Under the pieces are notes generated by a model, which saw only the letters and a list, made by a program, of their open reading frames with translations, searched no databases and had not been told where the DNA came from. Both the position numbers and the translations under genes were made by a program. This document shows positions 37,604-46,075 of a DNA stretch of 64,000 nucleotides, one piece after another; the stretch's first letter is position 1; each line of letters starts with the position of its first letter. Source of the DNA: Pseudomonas citronellolis (GTDB lineage: Bacteria; Pseudomonadota; Gammaproteobacteria; Pseudomonadales; Pseudomonadaceae); assembly GCF_900112375.1 (NCBI RefSeq), contig NZ_FOLS01000013.1, forward strand, positions 62,001 through 126,000, read 5' to 3'.

Positions 37604-38024
37604 CAAGATCAGGGTTCGCCTGGCCGATTGGCAGAAGGACAATGCCGACCTGCGACGCATCCGCGAGGCGGTCTTCATCGCCGAGCAATCGGTGCCGCCG
37701 GAACTGGAGTGGGATGCCGAGGACGCGGAAGCCGTGCACTTCCTCGCCTTCGAGGGGGACTACGCAATCGGCACGGCGCGCCTGCTGCCCGACGGCCACA
37801 TCGGCCGCGTCTCGGTACTCAAGGACTGGCGCGGACTGAAGGTCGGCGACCAGTTGATGCGCGCCGCCATCGAGGAAGCCGAGCGCCGCCAGCTCAAGCG
37901 CCAGCTGCTCACCGCCCAGGTCTATGCCATCCCCTTCTACGAGCGGCTAGGCTTCAAGGTGGCCAGCGGCGAATTCCTCGAAGCCGGCCTGCCCCACGTC
38001 GACATGGTGCGCGAAAGCGCCTGA
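37596..38024 (+). CDS. GNAT-family N-acetyltransferase
   Basis: A 142-residue acetyltransferase with the acetyl-CoA motif around IGRVSVLKDWRGLKVGDQLM and the C-terminal VYAIPFYERLGFKVASGEF, the ElaA/YjcF-like pattern. ATG 37596 overlaps the roxA stop and follows GGAG. The substrate is unknown. Tight linkage to roxA suggests co-expression, not necessarily a shared pathway. Confidence 0.87.
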   Translation: MSNKIRVRLADWQKDNADLRRIREAVFIAEQSVPPELEWDAEDAEAVHFLAFEGDYAIGTARLLPDGHIGRVSVLKDWRGLKVGDQLMRAAIEEAERRQLKRQLLTAQVYAIPFYERLGFKVASGEFLEAGLPHVDMVRESA

Positions 38025-38034
38025 GGAAGCCGCG

Positions 38035-38652
38035 ATGAAAGACGCCCCGGACCACGAAGGCCAACTCCCGGCCATCGACTTCCAGTCCCCGGGGCGTTTC
38101 AGCGTGCACAACCCGGTGCCAGAACTGCCGGCCTCCCAGCCCTGGGAACCGGCGCCCTTCCGCCTCGGCGAGGCCAGCGGCCTGCAACGCTTCGGCGAAC
38201 CAGAGGCCGCCCGCTCCCATGCCCTGGCGCTGATGCAGCAGGCCAGCCGCAGCCTGTGCCTGTACAGCCCCGACCTGGAAGCCTGGCTGTACAACCACAG
38301 CAGCATCCAGGAAGCCTGCACCCGCCTGCTGCTGCGCCATCCGCAGAACCGCCTGCGCATCCTCCTGCGCGACAGCACCCGCCCGGTCAGGGAAGGCCAC
38401 CGCCTGCTCAACCTCAGCCGGCGCCTGTCGAGCAACCTGCACATCCGCCTGCTCAACCCGGACTACCCCAGCCCGGAACAGGCCTTCCTGCTCGCCGACC
38501 AACTCGGCCTGCTGCTGCGAACCGAACCAGCGCTGCCCGCCGGCCATGCCCACTACAACGACCCCGGCCGCGTGCGCCAGCTCCAGGCGCAGTTCGACCA
38601 GGCCTGGGACACCAGCCTCGCCGACCCTAACCTGCGGAGCTTCCTGCTGTGA
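38035..38652 (+). CDS. Conserved protein of unknown function (DUF7931-like)
   Basis: A 205-residue soluble protein, no signal peptide or membrane helix. I do not recognise a characterised function; it resembles a conserved pseudomonad family that follows the GNAT gene. RSHALALMQQASRSLCLYSPDLEAWLYNH is followed by LRILLRDSTRPVREGHRLL, a layout reminiscent of a phospholipase D-like fold, but no HKD motif is present. It starts ten bases after the GNAT gene and overlaps the next gene by four bases (GTGA). Confidence 0.72.
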   Translation: MKDAPDHEGQLPAIDFQSPGRFSVHNPVPELPASQPWEPAPFRLGEASGLQRFGEPEAARSHALALMQQASRSLCLYSPDLEAWLYNHSSIQEACTRLLLRHPQNRLRILLRDSTRPVREGHRLLNLSRRLSSNLHIRLLNPDYPSPEQAFLLADQLGLLLRTEPALPAGHAHYNDPGRVRQLQAQFDQAWDTSLADPNLRSFLL

Positions 38653-39464
38653 GCCATCGCCGAACCGCCCTGCTCCTCGCCTGCGCCATCAGCCTGGCCG
38701 TCCAGGCCGCGCCGCGCACCGAGATCCTGCCGTTGAGCTACCGCACCGCCGACGAAATCCTCCCGGTGGTGCAGCAGGTCCTCGGCAACGAAGGCCGGGT
38801 AACCGCCTACGGCAACCAACTGGTGGTCAACGCCGAGCCAGCGAAGATTCGCGAGCTGCAGCAGGTGCTGGAGCAACTGGACACCCGCCCCCATCGCCTG
38901 CTGATCAGCGTCGACACCAGCGATTCCAGCCAGCGCAGCCGCAGCGGCTATTCGGTGAACGGCTCGGCCAGCGTCGGCAACGTCGAGATCCAGAGCGGCC
39001 GCGGCGAGGTCCACGGCCGCGACCAGGTGCGCATCATCGACAGCTCCACCGCCAGCCGCAGCGGCGGCGTGCAGCAGATCCAGACCACCGAGGGCTCGCC
39101 GGCGCTGATCCAGGTCGGCCAGAGCCAGCCGGTATATAACGTCGGCGTCGGCCCCTACGGCCAGGTCTACAGCCAGACCGAGTACCGCGACGCCAACCGC
39201 GGCATGTACGTGACCGCCACCTTGAGCGGCAACATCGTCCACATCGACCTGGACACCCGCAACGACCGCTTCAACAACAGCGCCCCCGGCGCCATGGACA
39301 CCGCCGGCGCCAGCACCCGCCTGAGCGGCCGCCTCGGCGAGTGGATCGAGGTGGGCGGCGTCAGCGAAAACAGCCAGGGCAGCCAGGGCGGCCTGACGCG
39401 CAATTACAGCACCCAGGGCCGCAGCGACAGCAGCCTGCGGGTGAAGGTCGAAGTGCTCGACTAA
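38649..39464 (+). CDS. Secretin-like periplasmic protein
   Basis: A 271-residue exported protein starting at GTG 38649, with a signal peptide MSHRRTALLLACAISLAVQAA. The region about 24-90 (EILPLSYRTADEILPVVQQV and KIRELQQVLEQLDT) resembles the N-domain (NolW type) that repeats in secretins. The remainder contains ALIQVGQSQPVYNVGVGPYG and ends VKVEVLD. It is far too short to be a complete secretin channel. Function unknown. It is coupled to the upstream unknown gene by a GTGA overlap. Confidence 0.72.
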   Translation: MSHRRTALLLACAISLAVQAAPRTEILPLSYRTADEILPVVQQVLGNEGRVTAYGNQLVVNAEPAKIRELQQVLEQLDTRPHRLLISVDTSDSSQRSRSGYSVNGSASVGNVEIQSGRGEVHGRDQVRIIDSSTASRSGGVQQIQTTEGSPALIQVGQSQPVYNVGVGPYGQVYSQTEYRDANRGMYVTATLSGNIVHIDLDTRNDRFNNSAPGAMDTAGASTRLSGRLGEWIEVGGVSENSQGSQGGLTRNYSTQGRSDSSLRVKVEVLD

Positions 39465-39504
39465 GCCTTCCGAAGGTGACCGGAGAGTCCTCCTTAGACC
39501 TTCG

Positions 39505-39530
39505 TGTAGTAGTCCAAAAAAAACACTACA
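39505..39530. promoter_or_regulatory. TGTAGT-N14-ACTACA dyad, candidate RccR-type operator
   Basis: Perfect 6-bp inverted half-sites separated by 14 A-rich bases, ending six bases before the -35 hexamer of the aceA promoter. From memory, RccR, which controls aceA and glcB in pseudomonads, recognises TGTAGT/ACTACA-type sites with variable spacing. Assignment to RccR is inference. Confidence 0.5.
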
Positions 39531-39536
39531 AAACGT

Positions 39537-39565
39537 TTGACGAACGTTTGTTCGAAAGGCATGAT
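39537..39565 (+). promoter_or_regulatory. Sigma-70 promoter of aceA
   Basis: TTGACG and CATGAT separated by exactly 17 bases. The position just after the dyad supports use and regulation. It implies a leader of about 380 bases. Confidence 0.55.
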
Positions 39566-39954
39566 GGCCTCGCTCCCGCTAACCAGGGGCCCTGAACCGG
39601 GCCTCCGGATCGAGCCCGCAGCCCACTCGCTGTGCCGGTCCGTGTTGTTACAGCCCACAAGGCGAAATGACGAGGTTGCGACTGGCAAGAAGTTGTCCTG
39701 AGGGACGGGGAAGCAAACAACGTATCAGCAAGATGGTCGAATGCAGCCATTCGCCCTCGCCCAACGGCAGCCACGAGCCGGCAAGCGATCCCGAATGCCA
39801 TCGCTGCGATCATCTACCTGTTCGCCCGCGCCACCCCCTCCCCCTCTGCGTCAATCCTTCCAGTCGTCATTTCGCCATCTGCGGCGAGCGATCCCACGGG
39901 TCCTGCGTGGGAAGTCGGTGCTCAACCAACACATTTTTTGAAGGATTGTTGACC

Positions 39955-41550
39955 ATGTCCGCATATCAGAACGACATCAAGGCCGTTGCCGCCCTGAAAG
40001 AGAAGTTCGGCAGCAGCTGGAGCGCTATCAACCCCGAGTCCGTCGCCCGTATGCGCGCCCAGAACCGCTTCAAGACTGGCCTGGATATCGCCAAGTACAC
40101 CGCGGCCATCATGCGCAAGGACATGGCCGAATACGACGCCGACTCCTCCGTCTACACCCAGTCCCTGGGCTGCTGGCACGGCTTCATCGGTCAACAGAAA
40201 CTGATCTCCATCAAGAAGCACCTGAAGACCACCAACAAGCGCTACCTCTACCTGTCCGGCTGGATGGTCGCCGCGCTGCGCTCGGACTTCGGCCCGCTGC
40301 CCGACCAGTCCATGCACGAGAAGACCGCGGTTTCCGGCCTGATCGAAGAGCTGTACACCTTCCTGCGCCAGGCTGACGCCCGCGAACTGGACCTGCTGTT
40401 CACCGCCCTGGACGCCGCCCGCGAAGCCGGCGACAAGGTCAAGCAGGACGAGATCCAGGCCCAGATCGACGGCTACGAAACCCACGTCGTACCGATCATC
40501 GCCGACATCGACGCCGGCTTCGGCAACCCTGAAGCCACCTACCTGCTGGCCAAGAAGATGATCGAAGCCGGTGCCTGCTGCATCCAGATCGAGAACCAGG
40601 TTTCCGACGAGAAGCAGTGCGGCCACCAGGACGGCAAAGTGACCGTTCCGCACGAAGACTTCCTCGCCAAGATCAACGCCGTTCGCTACGCCTTCCTCGA
40701 GCTGGGCGTTGACGATGGCGTGATCGTCGCCCGTACCGACTCCCTGGGCGCCGGCCTGACCAAGCAGATCGCCGTGACCAAGCAACCGGGCGACCTGGGC
40801 GACCAGTACAACTCCTTCCTGGACTGCGACGAGATCAGCGCGGCCGACCTGCAGAACGGCGACGTGGTGATCAACCGCGGCGGCAAGCTGCTGCGTCCCA
40901 AGCGCCTGCCCTCCAACCTGTTCCAGTTCCGCAAGGGCACCGGCGAAGACCGCTGCGTCCTGGACTGCATCACCTCGCTGCAGAACGGCGCCGACCTGCT
41001 GTGGATCGAAACCGAGAAGCCGCACGTTGGTCAGATCAAGGGCATGGTTGACCGCATCCGCGAAGTCATCCCGAACGCCAAGCTGGTCTACAACAACAGC
41101 CCGTCGTTCAACTGGACCCTGAACTTCCGCCAGCAGGTGTTCGATGCGTTCGTCGCCGAAGGCAAGGACGTTTCCGCCTACGACCGCGCCAAGCTGATGA
41201 GTGTCGAGTACGACGAGACCGAGCTGGCCCAGGTTGCCGACGAGAAGATCCGCACCTTCCAGCGCGACGGCTCGGCCCACGCCGGCATCTTCCACCACCT
41301 GATCACCCTGCCGACCTACCACACCGCCGCACTGTCGACCGACAACCTGGCCAAGGGCTACTTCGCCGACCAGGGCATGCTGGCCTACGTGAAAGGTGTT
41401 CAGCGTCAGGAACTGCGTCAGGGCATCGCCTGCGTCAAGCACCAGAACATGGCTGGCTCGGACATCGGCGACAACCACAAAGAGTACTTCGCCGGCGAAG
41501 CCGCGCTGAAGGCCTCGGGCAAAGACAACACCATGAACCAGTTCCACTAA
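39955..41550 (+). CDS. aceA: Isocitrate lyase
   Basis: A 531-residue glyoxylate-shunt enzyme cleaving isocitrate to glyoxylate and succinate. The active-site loop is SDEKQCGHQDGK, containing KQCGH rather than the KKCGH of the E. coli class, as in the longer pseudomonad isocitrate lyases. HVVPIIADIDAGFGN binds metal, and LVYNNSPSFNWTLNFR is conserved. AAGGA lies nine bases before ATG 39955. Neither aceB nor aceK is adjacent, consistent with unlinked glcB in Pseudomonas. Confidence 0.97.
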   Translation: MSAYQNDIKAVAALKEKFGSSWSAINPESVARMRAQNRFKTGLDIAKYTAAIMRKDMAEYDADSSVYTQSLGCWHGFIGQQKLISIKKHLKTTNKRYLYLSGWMVAALRSDFGPLPDQSMHEKTAVSGLIEELYTFLRQADARELDLLFTALDAAREAGDKVKQDEIQAQIDGYETHVVPIIADIDAGFGNPEATYLLAKKMIEAGACCIQIENQVSDEKQCGHQDGKVTVPHEDFLAKINAVRYAFLELGVDDGVIVARTDSLGAGLTKQIAVTKQPGDLGDQYNSFLDCDEISAADLQNGDVVINRGGKLLRPKRLPSNLFQFRKGTGEDRCVLDCITSLQNGADLLWIETEKPHVGQIKGMVDRIREVIPNAKLVYNNSPSFNWTLNFRQQVFDAFVAEGKDVSAYDRAKLMSVEYDETELAQVADEKIRTFQRDGSAHAGIFHHLITLPTYHTAALSTDNLAKGYFADQGMLAYVKGVQRQELRQGIACVKHQNMAGSDIGDNHKEYFAGEAALKASGKDNTMNQFH

Positions 41551-41614
41551 GAACCGGTTCGCCCGCCCCCTCGGGGCCGGGAAGCGGCCCAGCCGCAAAG
41601 GTGTAGCGCCAATG

Positions 41615-41649
41615 AAAACGCCGTTTCCCTTGGGAAACGGCGTTTTTTC
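41615..41649 (+). terminator. Terminator after aceA
   Basis: AACGCCGTTTCCC/GGGAAACGGCGTT is a perfect 13-bp stem extended by A/T pairs, followed by TTTT. The thrH terminator at 61596-61633 has the identical 13-bp stem. Confidence 0.93.
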
Positions 41650-41668
41650 ATGTCCGGCGCCGAGATGC

Positions 41669-41790
41669 GGCGGATAACCGCGGGCGGTTATCCGCCCTAC
41701 GAACTCGCCGACTGACGCCGAACTATCCGCCCACTCCGAACGGCCCCCTCTCCCGCTTGCGGGAGAGGGGGCTCTTCTGCGAGTACGCGG
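41669..41790. repeat. Composite dispersed repeat, diverged inverted copy
   Basis: The palindrome GGCGGATAACCGC/GCGGTTATCCGCC then CTAC (41669-41700) is followed by hairpin GCCCCCTCTCCC/GGGAGAGGGGGC (41743-41772). Element order and orientation are the reverse of the copies at 14583 and 61392. Confidence 0.7.
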
Positions 41791-41830
41791 AGTGAACAAC
41801 TGGCTTGCCGGCTACGCCGAGATGCTCTTC

Positions 41831-41897
41831 GTAGGAGCGAGCTTGCTCGCGAATGAGCCCCGCAGCGGAGTTTGTTCGCGAGCAAGCTCGCTCCTAC
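41831..41897. repeat. Inverted REP pair (BIME-like)
   Basis: A 23-base unit beginning GTAGGAGCGAGCTTGCTCGC (41831-41853) and its perfect inverted copy (41875-41897) separated by 21 bases. The same pair occurs at 57613-57679. Confidence 0.85.
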
Positions 41898-41943
41898 GAG
41901 AAGCCTGCGGACCTTGTCCGCGATATCCGGAGGTTCCCGCGCG

Positions 41944-42103
41944 ATTCGCGGATAAGATCCGCTCCTACACTGCCCCACCCACGTCATTCCATGTAGAAGC
42001 GCGCCCTGCGCGCGAATCGCGGGCAGGGCCCGCTCCTACAGTTCTCCGGGAGGCGCTGCGCTCCGGGCTGACACCCACCTGTAGGAGCGGATTCATCCGC
42101 GAT
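41944..42103. repeat. Three further REP-type units
   Basis: Inverted units end in GATCCGCTCCTAC (to 41968) and GGGCCCGCTCCTAC (to 42039). A direct unit, GTAGGAGCGGATTCATCCGC, starts at 42081. Stem sequences vary while the GTAGGAGCG head is constant. Confidence 0.75.
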
Positions 42104-42313
42104 CCGGCCGGCAGGCCGGCCTATGCCGACGCTCACACCTCCCTGGAACCGTTATCCGCCCTACGCAGCGGCCTCCGACGCACACCCCAACGCCCCCAAA
42201 ACAGCTCATTGGGAAATTCCCGACGCCAATTGACGCCCATAAACCCTTAAAACGGCCGACAATAAAAAGTACGACGCCTATATGTAGTAAAGTTACGGAT
42301 AAACGACACCACG

Positions 42314-42332
42314 AATGATAATATTTATCATT
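42314..42332. promoter_or_regulatory. Fur-box-like dyad upstream of nuo
   Basis: AATGATAA TAT TTATCATT is a perfect 8-bp inverted repeat. Its core TGATAATATTTATCA matches the 7-1-7 Fur pattern (TGATAAT n ATTATCA) at all but one position. It lies about 300 bases before nuoA in an AT-rich island. It lacks TTGAT halves, so it is not an Anr/FNR site. Fur binding is inference. Confidence 0.55.
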
Positions 42333-42492
42333 TAAAGAGCGCTAGAAACACTTTCTTCATATCCGTAAAAGTGCCATTCGACCAAAGCCTGATCCGCGCC
42401 AGCCCAGGCGTAGAGCGGCCTGCAGCCGGGGCCCGGACAAAAATGCAAAAGCCTTTTGCCCGATTTGGAAGCATCTGTTTGTGTTAGAAAAA

Positions 42493-42522
42493 TTTACTTG
42501 CCCGAGGCTTTGGGCATAAAAT
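42493..42522 (+). promoter_or_regulatory. Tentative nuo promoter
   Basis: TTTACT and TAAAAT separated by 18 bases, 112 bases before nuoA. The match is modest and other promoters in the region are possible. Confidence 0.35.
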
Positions 42523-42634
42523 TGGAAAGATCACTGGAACCCTTAGCTCGCTATCTTGAGCCCGAGGTTCATGCAGCCGGGCGAAGGCCCGGAATCCAAG
42601 ACCACCGCTAATTTTTGTAGGAAGGAGTATCGGC

Positions 42635-43048
42635 ATGCCCAACCCAGCTGAACTTGCAGCTCAACACTGGGGACTCGCCGCCTTCCTTCTAGGCGTGGTC
42701 GGCCTGCTGGCCTTCATGCTAGGGGTTTCCTCGCTGCTGGGCAGCAAGGCATTTGGTCGCAGCAAGAACGAGCCCTTCGAATCCGGCATCGTTCCCACCG
42801 GCAGCGCACGCCTGCGCCTGTCGGCAAAATTCTATCTGGTCGCGATGCTCTTCGTGATCTTCGACGTCGAAGCCCTCTTCCTCTTCGCCTGGTCCGTGTC
42901 CGTCCGTGAAAGCGGTTGGGCCGGTCTGGTCGAGGCCACCATTTTCATTGCAATTCTGTTGGCAGGTCTTGTCTACCTCTGGCGGGTCGGCGCGCTCGAT
43001 TGGGCGCCGGCGGCACGTCGCGAGCGGCAGGCGAAGCTAAAACAATGA
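42635..43048 (+). CDS. nuoA: NADH-quinone oxidoreductase subunit A
   Basis: A 137-residue membrane subunit with three helices. [19 protein letters not shown] and the acidic helix [15 protein letters not shown] are diagnostic. AGGAAGGAG lies just before the ATG. It is the first gene of the nuoA-N complex I operon, which oxidises NADH, reduces quinone and pumps protons. Confidence 0.97.
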   Translation: MPNPAELAAQHWGLAAFLLGVVGLLAFMLGVSSLLGSKAFGRSKNEPFESGIVPTGSARLRLSAKFYLVAMLFVIFDVEALFLFAWSVSVRESGWAGLVEATIFIAILLAGLVYLWRVGALDWAPAARRERQAKLKQ

Positions 43049-43058
43049 GGCTTTGGCG

Positions 43059-43736
43059 ATGCAATACAAACTTACCCGGATCGACCCCGATGCGGCCAAC
43101 GATCAGTACCCGATCGGCCAGCGCGAAACGGTAGACGACCCTCTAGTAGAGGGGCAGGTCAGCAAGAACATCTTCATGGGCAAGCTCGAGGATGTTCTCA
43201 ACGGCGCCGTCAACTGGGGTCGCAAGAACTCGCTGTGGCCCTATAACTTCGGCCTGTCCTGCTGCTACGTGGAGATGACCACGGCGTTCACCGCGCCGCA
43301 CGACATCGCCCGCTTCGGCGCCGAAGTGATTCGTGCCTCGCCGCGCCAGGCGGACTTCATGGTCATCGCTGGCACCTGCTTCATCAAGATGGCCCCGGTC
43401 ATCCAGCGCCTGTACGAACAGATGCTGGAACCCAAGTGGGTGATCTCCATGGGCTCGTGCGCCAATTCCGGCGGCATGTACGACATCTACTCGGTGGTCC
43501 AGGGGGTCGACAAGTTCCTCCCCGTGGACGTCTACATCCCCGGCTGCCCGCCCCGCCCCGAGGCATTCCTGCAAGGCCTGATGCTGCTGCAGGAATCCAT
43601 CGGCCAGGAGCGTCGCCCGTTGTCCTGGGTGGTTGGCGATCAAGGCATCTACCGTGCCGAAATGCCTGCCCAGAAGGACCTCAAGCGCGAACAGCGCATT
43701 GCGGTCACCAACCTGCGCAGCCCCGACGAAGTGTGA
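43059..43736 (+). CDS. nuoB: NADH-quinone oxidoreductase subunit B
   Basis: A 225-residue subunit binding cluster N2, the last Fe-S centre before quinone. Ligands are the CC pair in [10 protein letters not shown], the Cys in [11 protein letters not shown] and the Cys in [13 protein letters not shown] 43059 follows GAGG and lies ten bases after nuoA; the TTG at 43053 would add two residues. Confidence 0.97.
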   Translation: MQYKLTRIDPDAANDQYPIGQRETVDDPLVEGQVSKNIFMGKLEDVLNGAVNWGRKNSLWPYNFGLSCCYVEMTTAFTAPHDIARFGAEVIRASPRQADFMVIAGTCFIKMAPVIQRLYEQMLEPKWVISMGSCANSGGMYDIYSVVQGVDKFLPVDVYIPGCPPRPEAFLQGLMLLQESIGQERRPLSWVVGDQGIYRAEMPAQKDLKREQRIAVTNLRSPDEV

Positions 43737-43796
43737 AGCCGACCTCCACGAGAGGCCCTTACTTCACTCCACCGTTGACCGATAGCGACCGAGACC

Positions 43797-45578
43797 ATGA
43801 CCGCAGACTCCGCTCTGTACATCCCGCCCTATAAGGCGGACGACCAAGACATAGTCGTCGAACTGAATTCCCGCTTTGGCGCCGAGACCTTCACCGTCCA
43901 GGCCACCCGCACCGGCATGCCGGTCCTCTGGGTGAGCCGCGAGAAGCTGATCGACGTCCTCACCTTCCTGCGCAACGTACCCAAGCCCTACGTGATGCTC
44001 TACGACCTCCACGGGGTCGACGAGCGCCTGCGCACCCACCGTCGCGGCCTGCCGGGCGCCGACTTCAGCGTGTTCTACCACCTGATGTCGCTCGAGCGTA
44101 ACAGCGACGTGATGATCAAGGTGGCCTTGTCCGAAGGCGACCTCAACCTGCCCACCGCCACCCGTATCTGGCCGAACGCCAACTGGTACGAGCGTGAGGT
44201 CTGGGACATGTACGGCATCCACTTCAACGGCCACCCACATCTGGCCCGCATGCTGATGCCGCCGACCTGGCAGGGCCACCCGCTGCGCAAGGACTACCCG
44301 GCGCGCGCCACCGAGTTCGATCCCTACTCCCTCTCCGTGGCCAAGCAGGAGCTGGAGCAGGAAGCCCTGCGCTTCAAGCCCGAGGACTGGGGCATGAAGC
44401 GCCACGGCGAGAACGAGGACTTCATGTTCCTCAACCTCGGCCCGAACCACCCCTCCGCCCACGGTGCCTTCCGCATCATCCTGCAGCTCGACGGCGAGGA
44501 GATCCTCGACTGCGTGCCGGAGATCGGCTACCACCACCGCGGCGCCGAGAAGATGGCCGAGCGCCAGTCCTGGCACAGCTTCATCCCCTACACCGACCGC
44601 ATCGACTACCTCGGCGGGGTGATGAACAACCTGCCGTACGTGCTCTCGGTGGAGAAGCTCGCCGGCATCAAGGTGCCGCAGCGCGTCGACGTCATCCGCA
44701 TCATGATGTCGGAGTTCTTCCGCATCCTGAACCACCTGCTGTACCTGGGCACCTACATCCAGGACGTGGGCGCCATGACCCCGGTGTTCTTCACCTTCAC
44801 CGACCGCCAGCGCGCCTACAAGGTGGTCGAGGCCATCACCGGCTTCCGCCTGCACCCGGCCTGGTACCGCATCGGCGGCGTCGCCCACGACCTGCCGCGC
44901 GGCTGGGACAAGCTGGTCCGCGAATTCCTCGACTGGATGCCCAAGCGCCTGGACGAGTATGAAAAGGCGGCGCTGCAGAACAGCATCCTGCGCGGCCGGA
45001 CCATCGGCGTGGCGCAGTACAACACCAAGGAAGCCCTGGAGTGGGGCACCACCGGCGCCGGCCTGCGCGCCACCGGTTGCGACTTCGACCTGCGCAAGGC
45101 CCGCCCCTACTCCGGCTACGAGAACTTCGAGTTCGAAGTGCCGCTGGCCCACAACGGCGACGCCTACGACCGCTGCATGGTGAAGATGGGCGAGATGCGC
45201 CAGAGCCTGCGCATCATCGAGCAGTGCCTGAAGAACATGCCCGAAGGCCCGTACAAGGCCGACCACCCGCTGACCACGCCGCCGCCCAAAGAGCGCACGC
45301 TGCAGCACATCGAGACGCTGATCACCCACTTCCTGCAGGTTTCCTGGGGCCCGGTCATGCCGGCCAACGAAGCCTTCCAGATGGTCGAGGCGACCAAGGG
45401 TATCAACAGCTACTACCTGACGAGCGATGGCAGCACCATGAGCTACCGGACGCGCATCCGTACGCCCAGCTTCGCGCACCTGCAACAGATTCCGTCGGTC
45501 ATCAACGGCAGCATGATCGCCGACCTGATCGCCTATCTGGGCAGCATCGACTTCGTTATGGCTGACGTGGACCGCTGA
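43797..45578 (+). CDS. nuoCD: NADH-quinone oxidoreductase subunit CD (fused)
   Basis: A 593-residue fusion of the NuoC (about 1-190) and NuoD (about 205-593) peripheral-arm subunits, the usual form in gammaproteobacteria. The C part has [19 protein letters not shown]. The D part has [26 protein letters not shown] and the C-terminal [10 protein letters not shown]. NuoD contributes the quinone pocket (HPSAHG loop). A 60-base gap separates it from nuoB. Confidence 0.97.
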   Translation: MTADSALYIPPYKADDQDIVVELNSRFGAETFTVQATRTGMPVLWVSREKLIDVLTFLRNVPKPYVMLYDLHGVDERLRTHRRGLPGADFSVFYHLMSLERNSDVMIKVALSEGDLNLPTATRIWPNANWYEREVWDMYGIHFNGHPHLARMLMPPTWQGHPLRKDYPARATEFDPYSLSVAKQELEQEALRFKPEDWGMKRHGENEDFMFLNLGPNHPSAHGAFRIILQLDGEEILDCVPEIGYHHRGAEKMAERQSWHSFIPYTDRIDYLGGVMNNLPYVLSVEKLAGIKVPQRVDVIRIMMSEFFRILNHLLYLGTYIQDVGAMTPVFFTFTDRQRAYKVVEAITGFRLHPAWYRIGGVAHDLPRGWDKLVREFLDWMPKRLDEYEKAALQNSILRGRTIGVAQYNTKEALEWGTTGAGLRATGCDFDLRKARPYSGYENFEFEVPLAHNGDAYDRCMVKMGEMRQSLRIIEQCLKNMPEGPYKADHPLTTPPPKERTLQHIETLITHFLQVSWGPVMPANEAFQMVEATKGINSYYLTSDGSTMSYRTRIRTPSFAHLQQIPSVINGSMIADLIAYLGSIDFVMADVDR

Positions 45579-45580
45579 TC

Positions 45581-46075
45581 ATGAGCACCATCATCCAGAC
45601 TGACCGTTTCGCCCTGAGCGAAACCGAGCGCTCGGCCATCGAGCACGAACTGCACCACTACGAGGACTCCCGCGCGGCGTCCATCGAAGCCCTGAAGATC
45701 GTCCAGAAGGAGCGCGGCTGGGTGCCGGACGGCGCCATCCCGGCGATCGCCGAGATCCTCGGCATCCCCGACAGCGACGTCGAAGGCGTGGCCACCTTCT
45801 ATAGCCAGATCTTCCGCCAGCCGGTCGGCCGCCACATCATCCGCGTGTGCGACAGCATGGTCTGCTACATCGGCGGCCACGAGTCGGTGGTCGGCGAGAT
45901 CCAGAAGCAACTGGGCATCGGCCTCGGCCAGACCACCGCCGACGGCCGCTTCACCCTGCTGCCGGTGTGCTGCCTGGGCAACTGCGACAAGGCCCCGGCG
46001 CTGATGATCGACGACGATACCCACGGCAATCTCGAGCCGTCGGCGGTCGCCAAACTGCTGGAGGCCTACGCATGA
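45581..46075 (+). CDS. nuoE: NADH-quinone oxidoreductase subunit E
   Basis: A 164-residue thioredoxin-like subunit binding the [2Fe-2S] cluster N1a, with ligands in [12 protein letters not shown] and [13 protein letters not shown]. It starts two bases after nuoCD stops and overlaps nuoF by four bases (ATGA). Confidence 0.96.
   Translation: MSTIIQTDRFALSETERSAIEHELHHYEDSRAASIEALKIVQKERGWVPDGAIPAIAEILGIPDSDVEGVATFYSQIFRQPVGRHIIRVCDSMVCYIGGHESVVGEIQKQLGIGLGQTTADGRFTLLPVCCLGNCDKAPALMIDDDTHGNLEPSAVAKLLEAYA

Larger units (their letters stand above)
39465..39954. other. Long aceA upstream region, no gene seen
   Basis: A 490-base gap. It contains a TGTAGT/ACTACA dyad, a good sigma-70 promoter, and then a leader of about 380 bases before aceA with no recognisable protein. 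One frame is open in phase with aceA from 39667, but its sequence is not conserved isocitrate lyase. Confidence 0.6.
41650..42634. other. Gene-free region: repeats then nuo control region
   Basis: About 41,669-42,103 is packed with palindromic repeats. About 42,225-42,360 is strikingly AT-rich and contains a Fur-box-like dyad. The last 270 bases should contain the nuo promoter and leader. A reading frame at 41792-42250 is built from repeat sequence and is not a gene. Confidence 0.7.

Noticed and set aside
41792..42250. 152-residue plus-strand reading frame between aceA and nuoA
   Set aside because: It reads straight through REP palindromes, giving repeated SLLANEPRSG-type peptides that recur in other repeat regions; no ribosome-binding site or recognisable protein.
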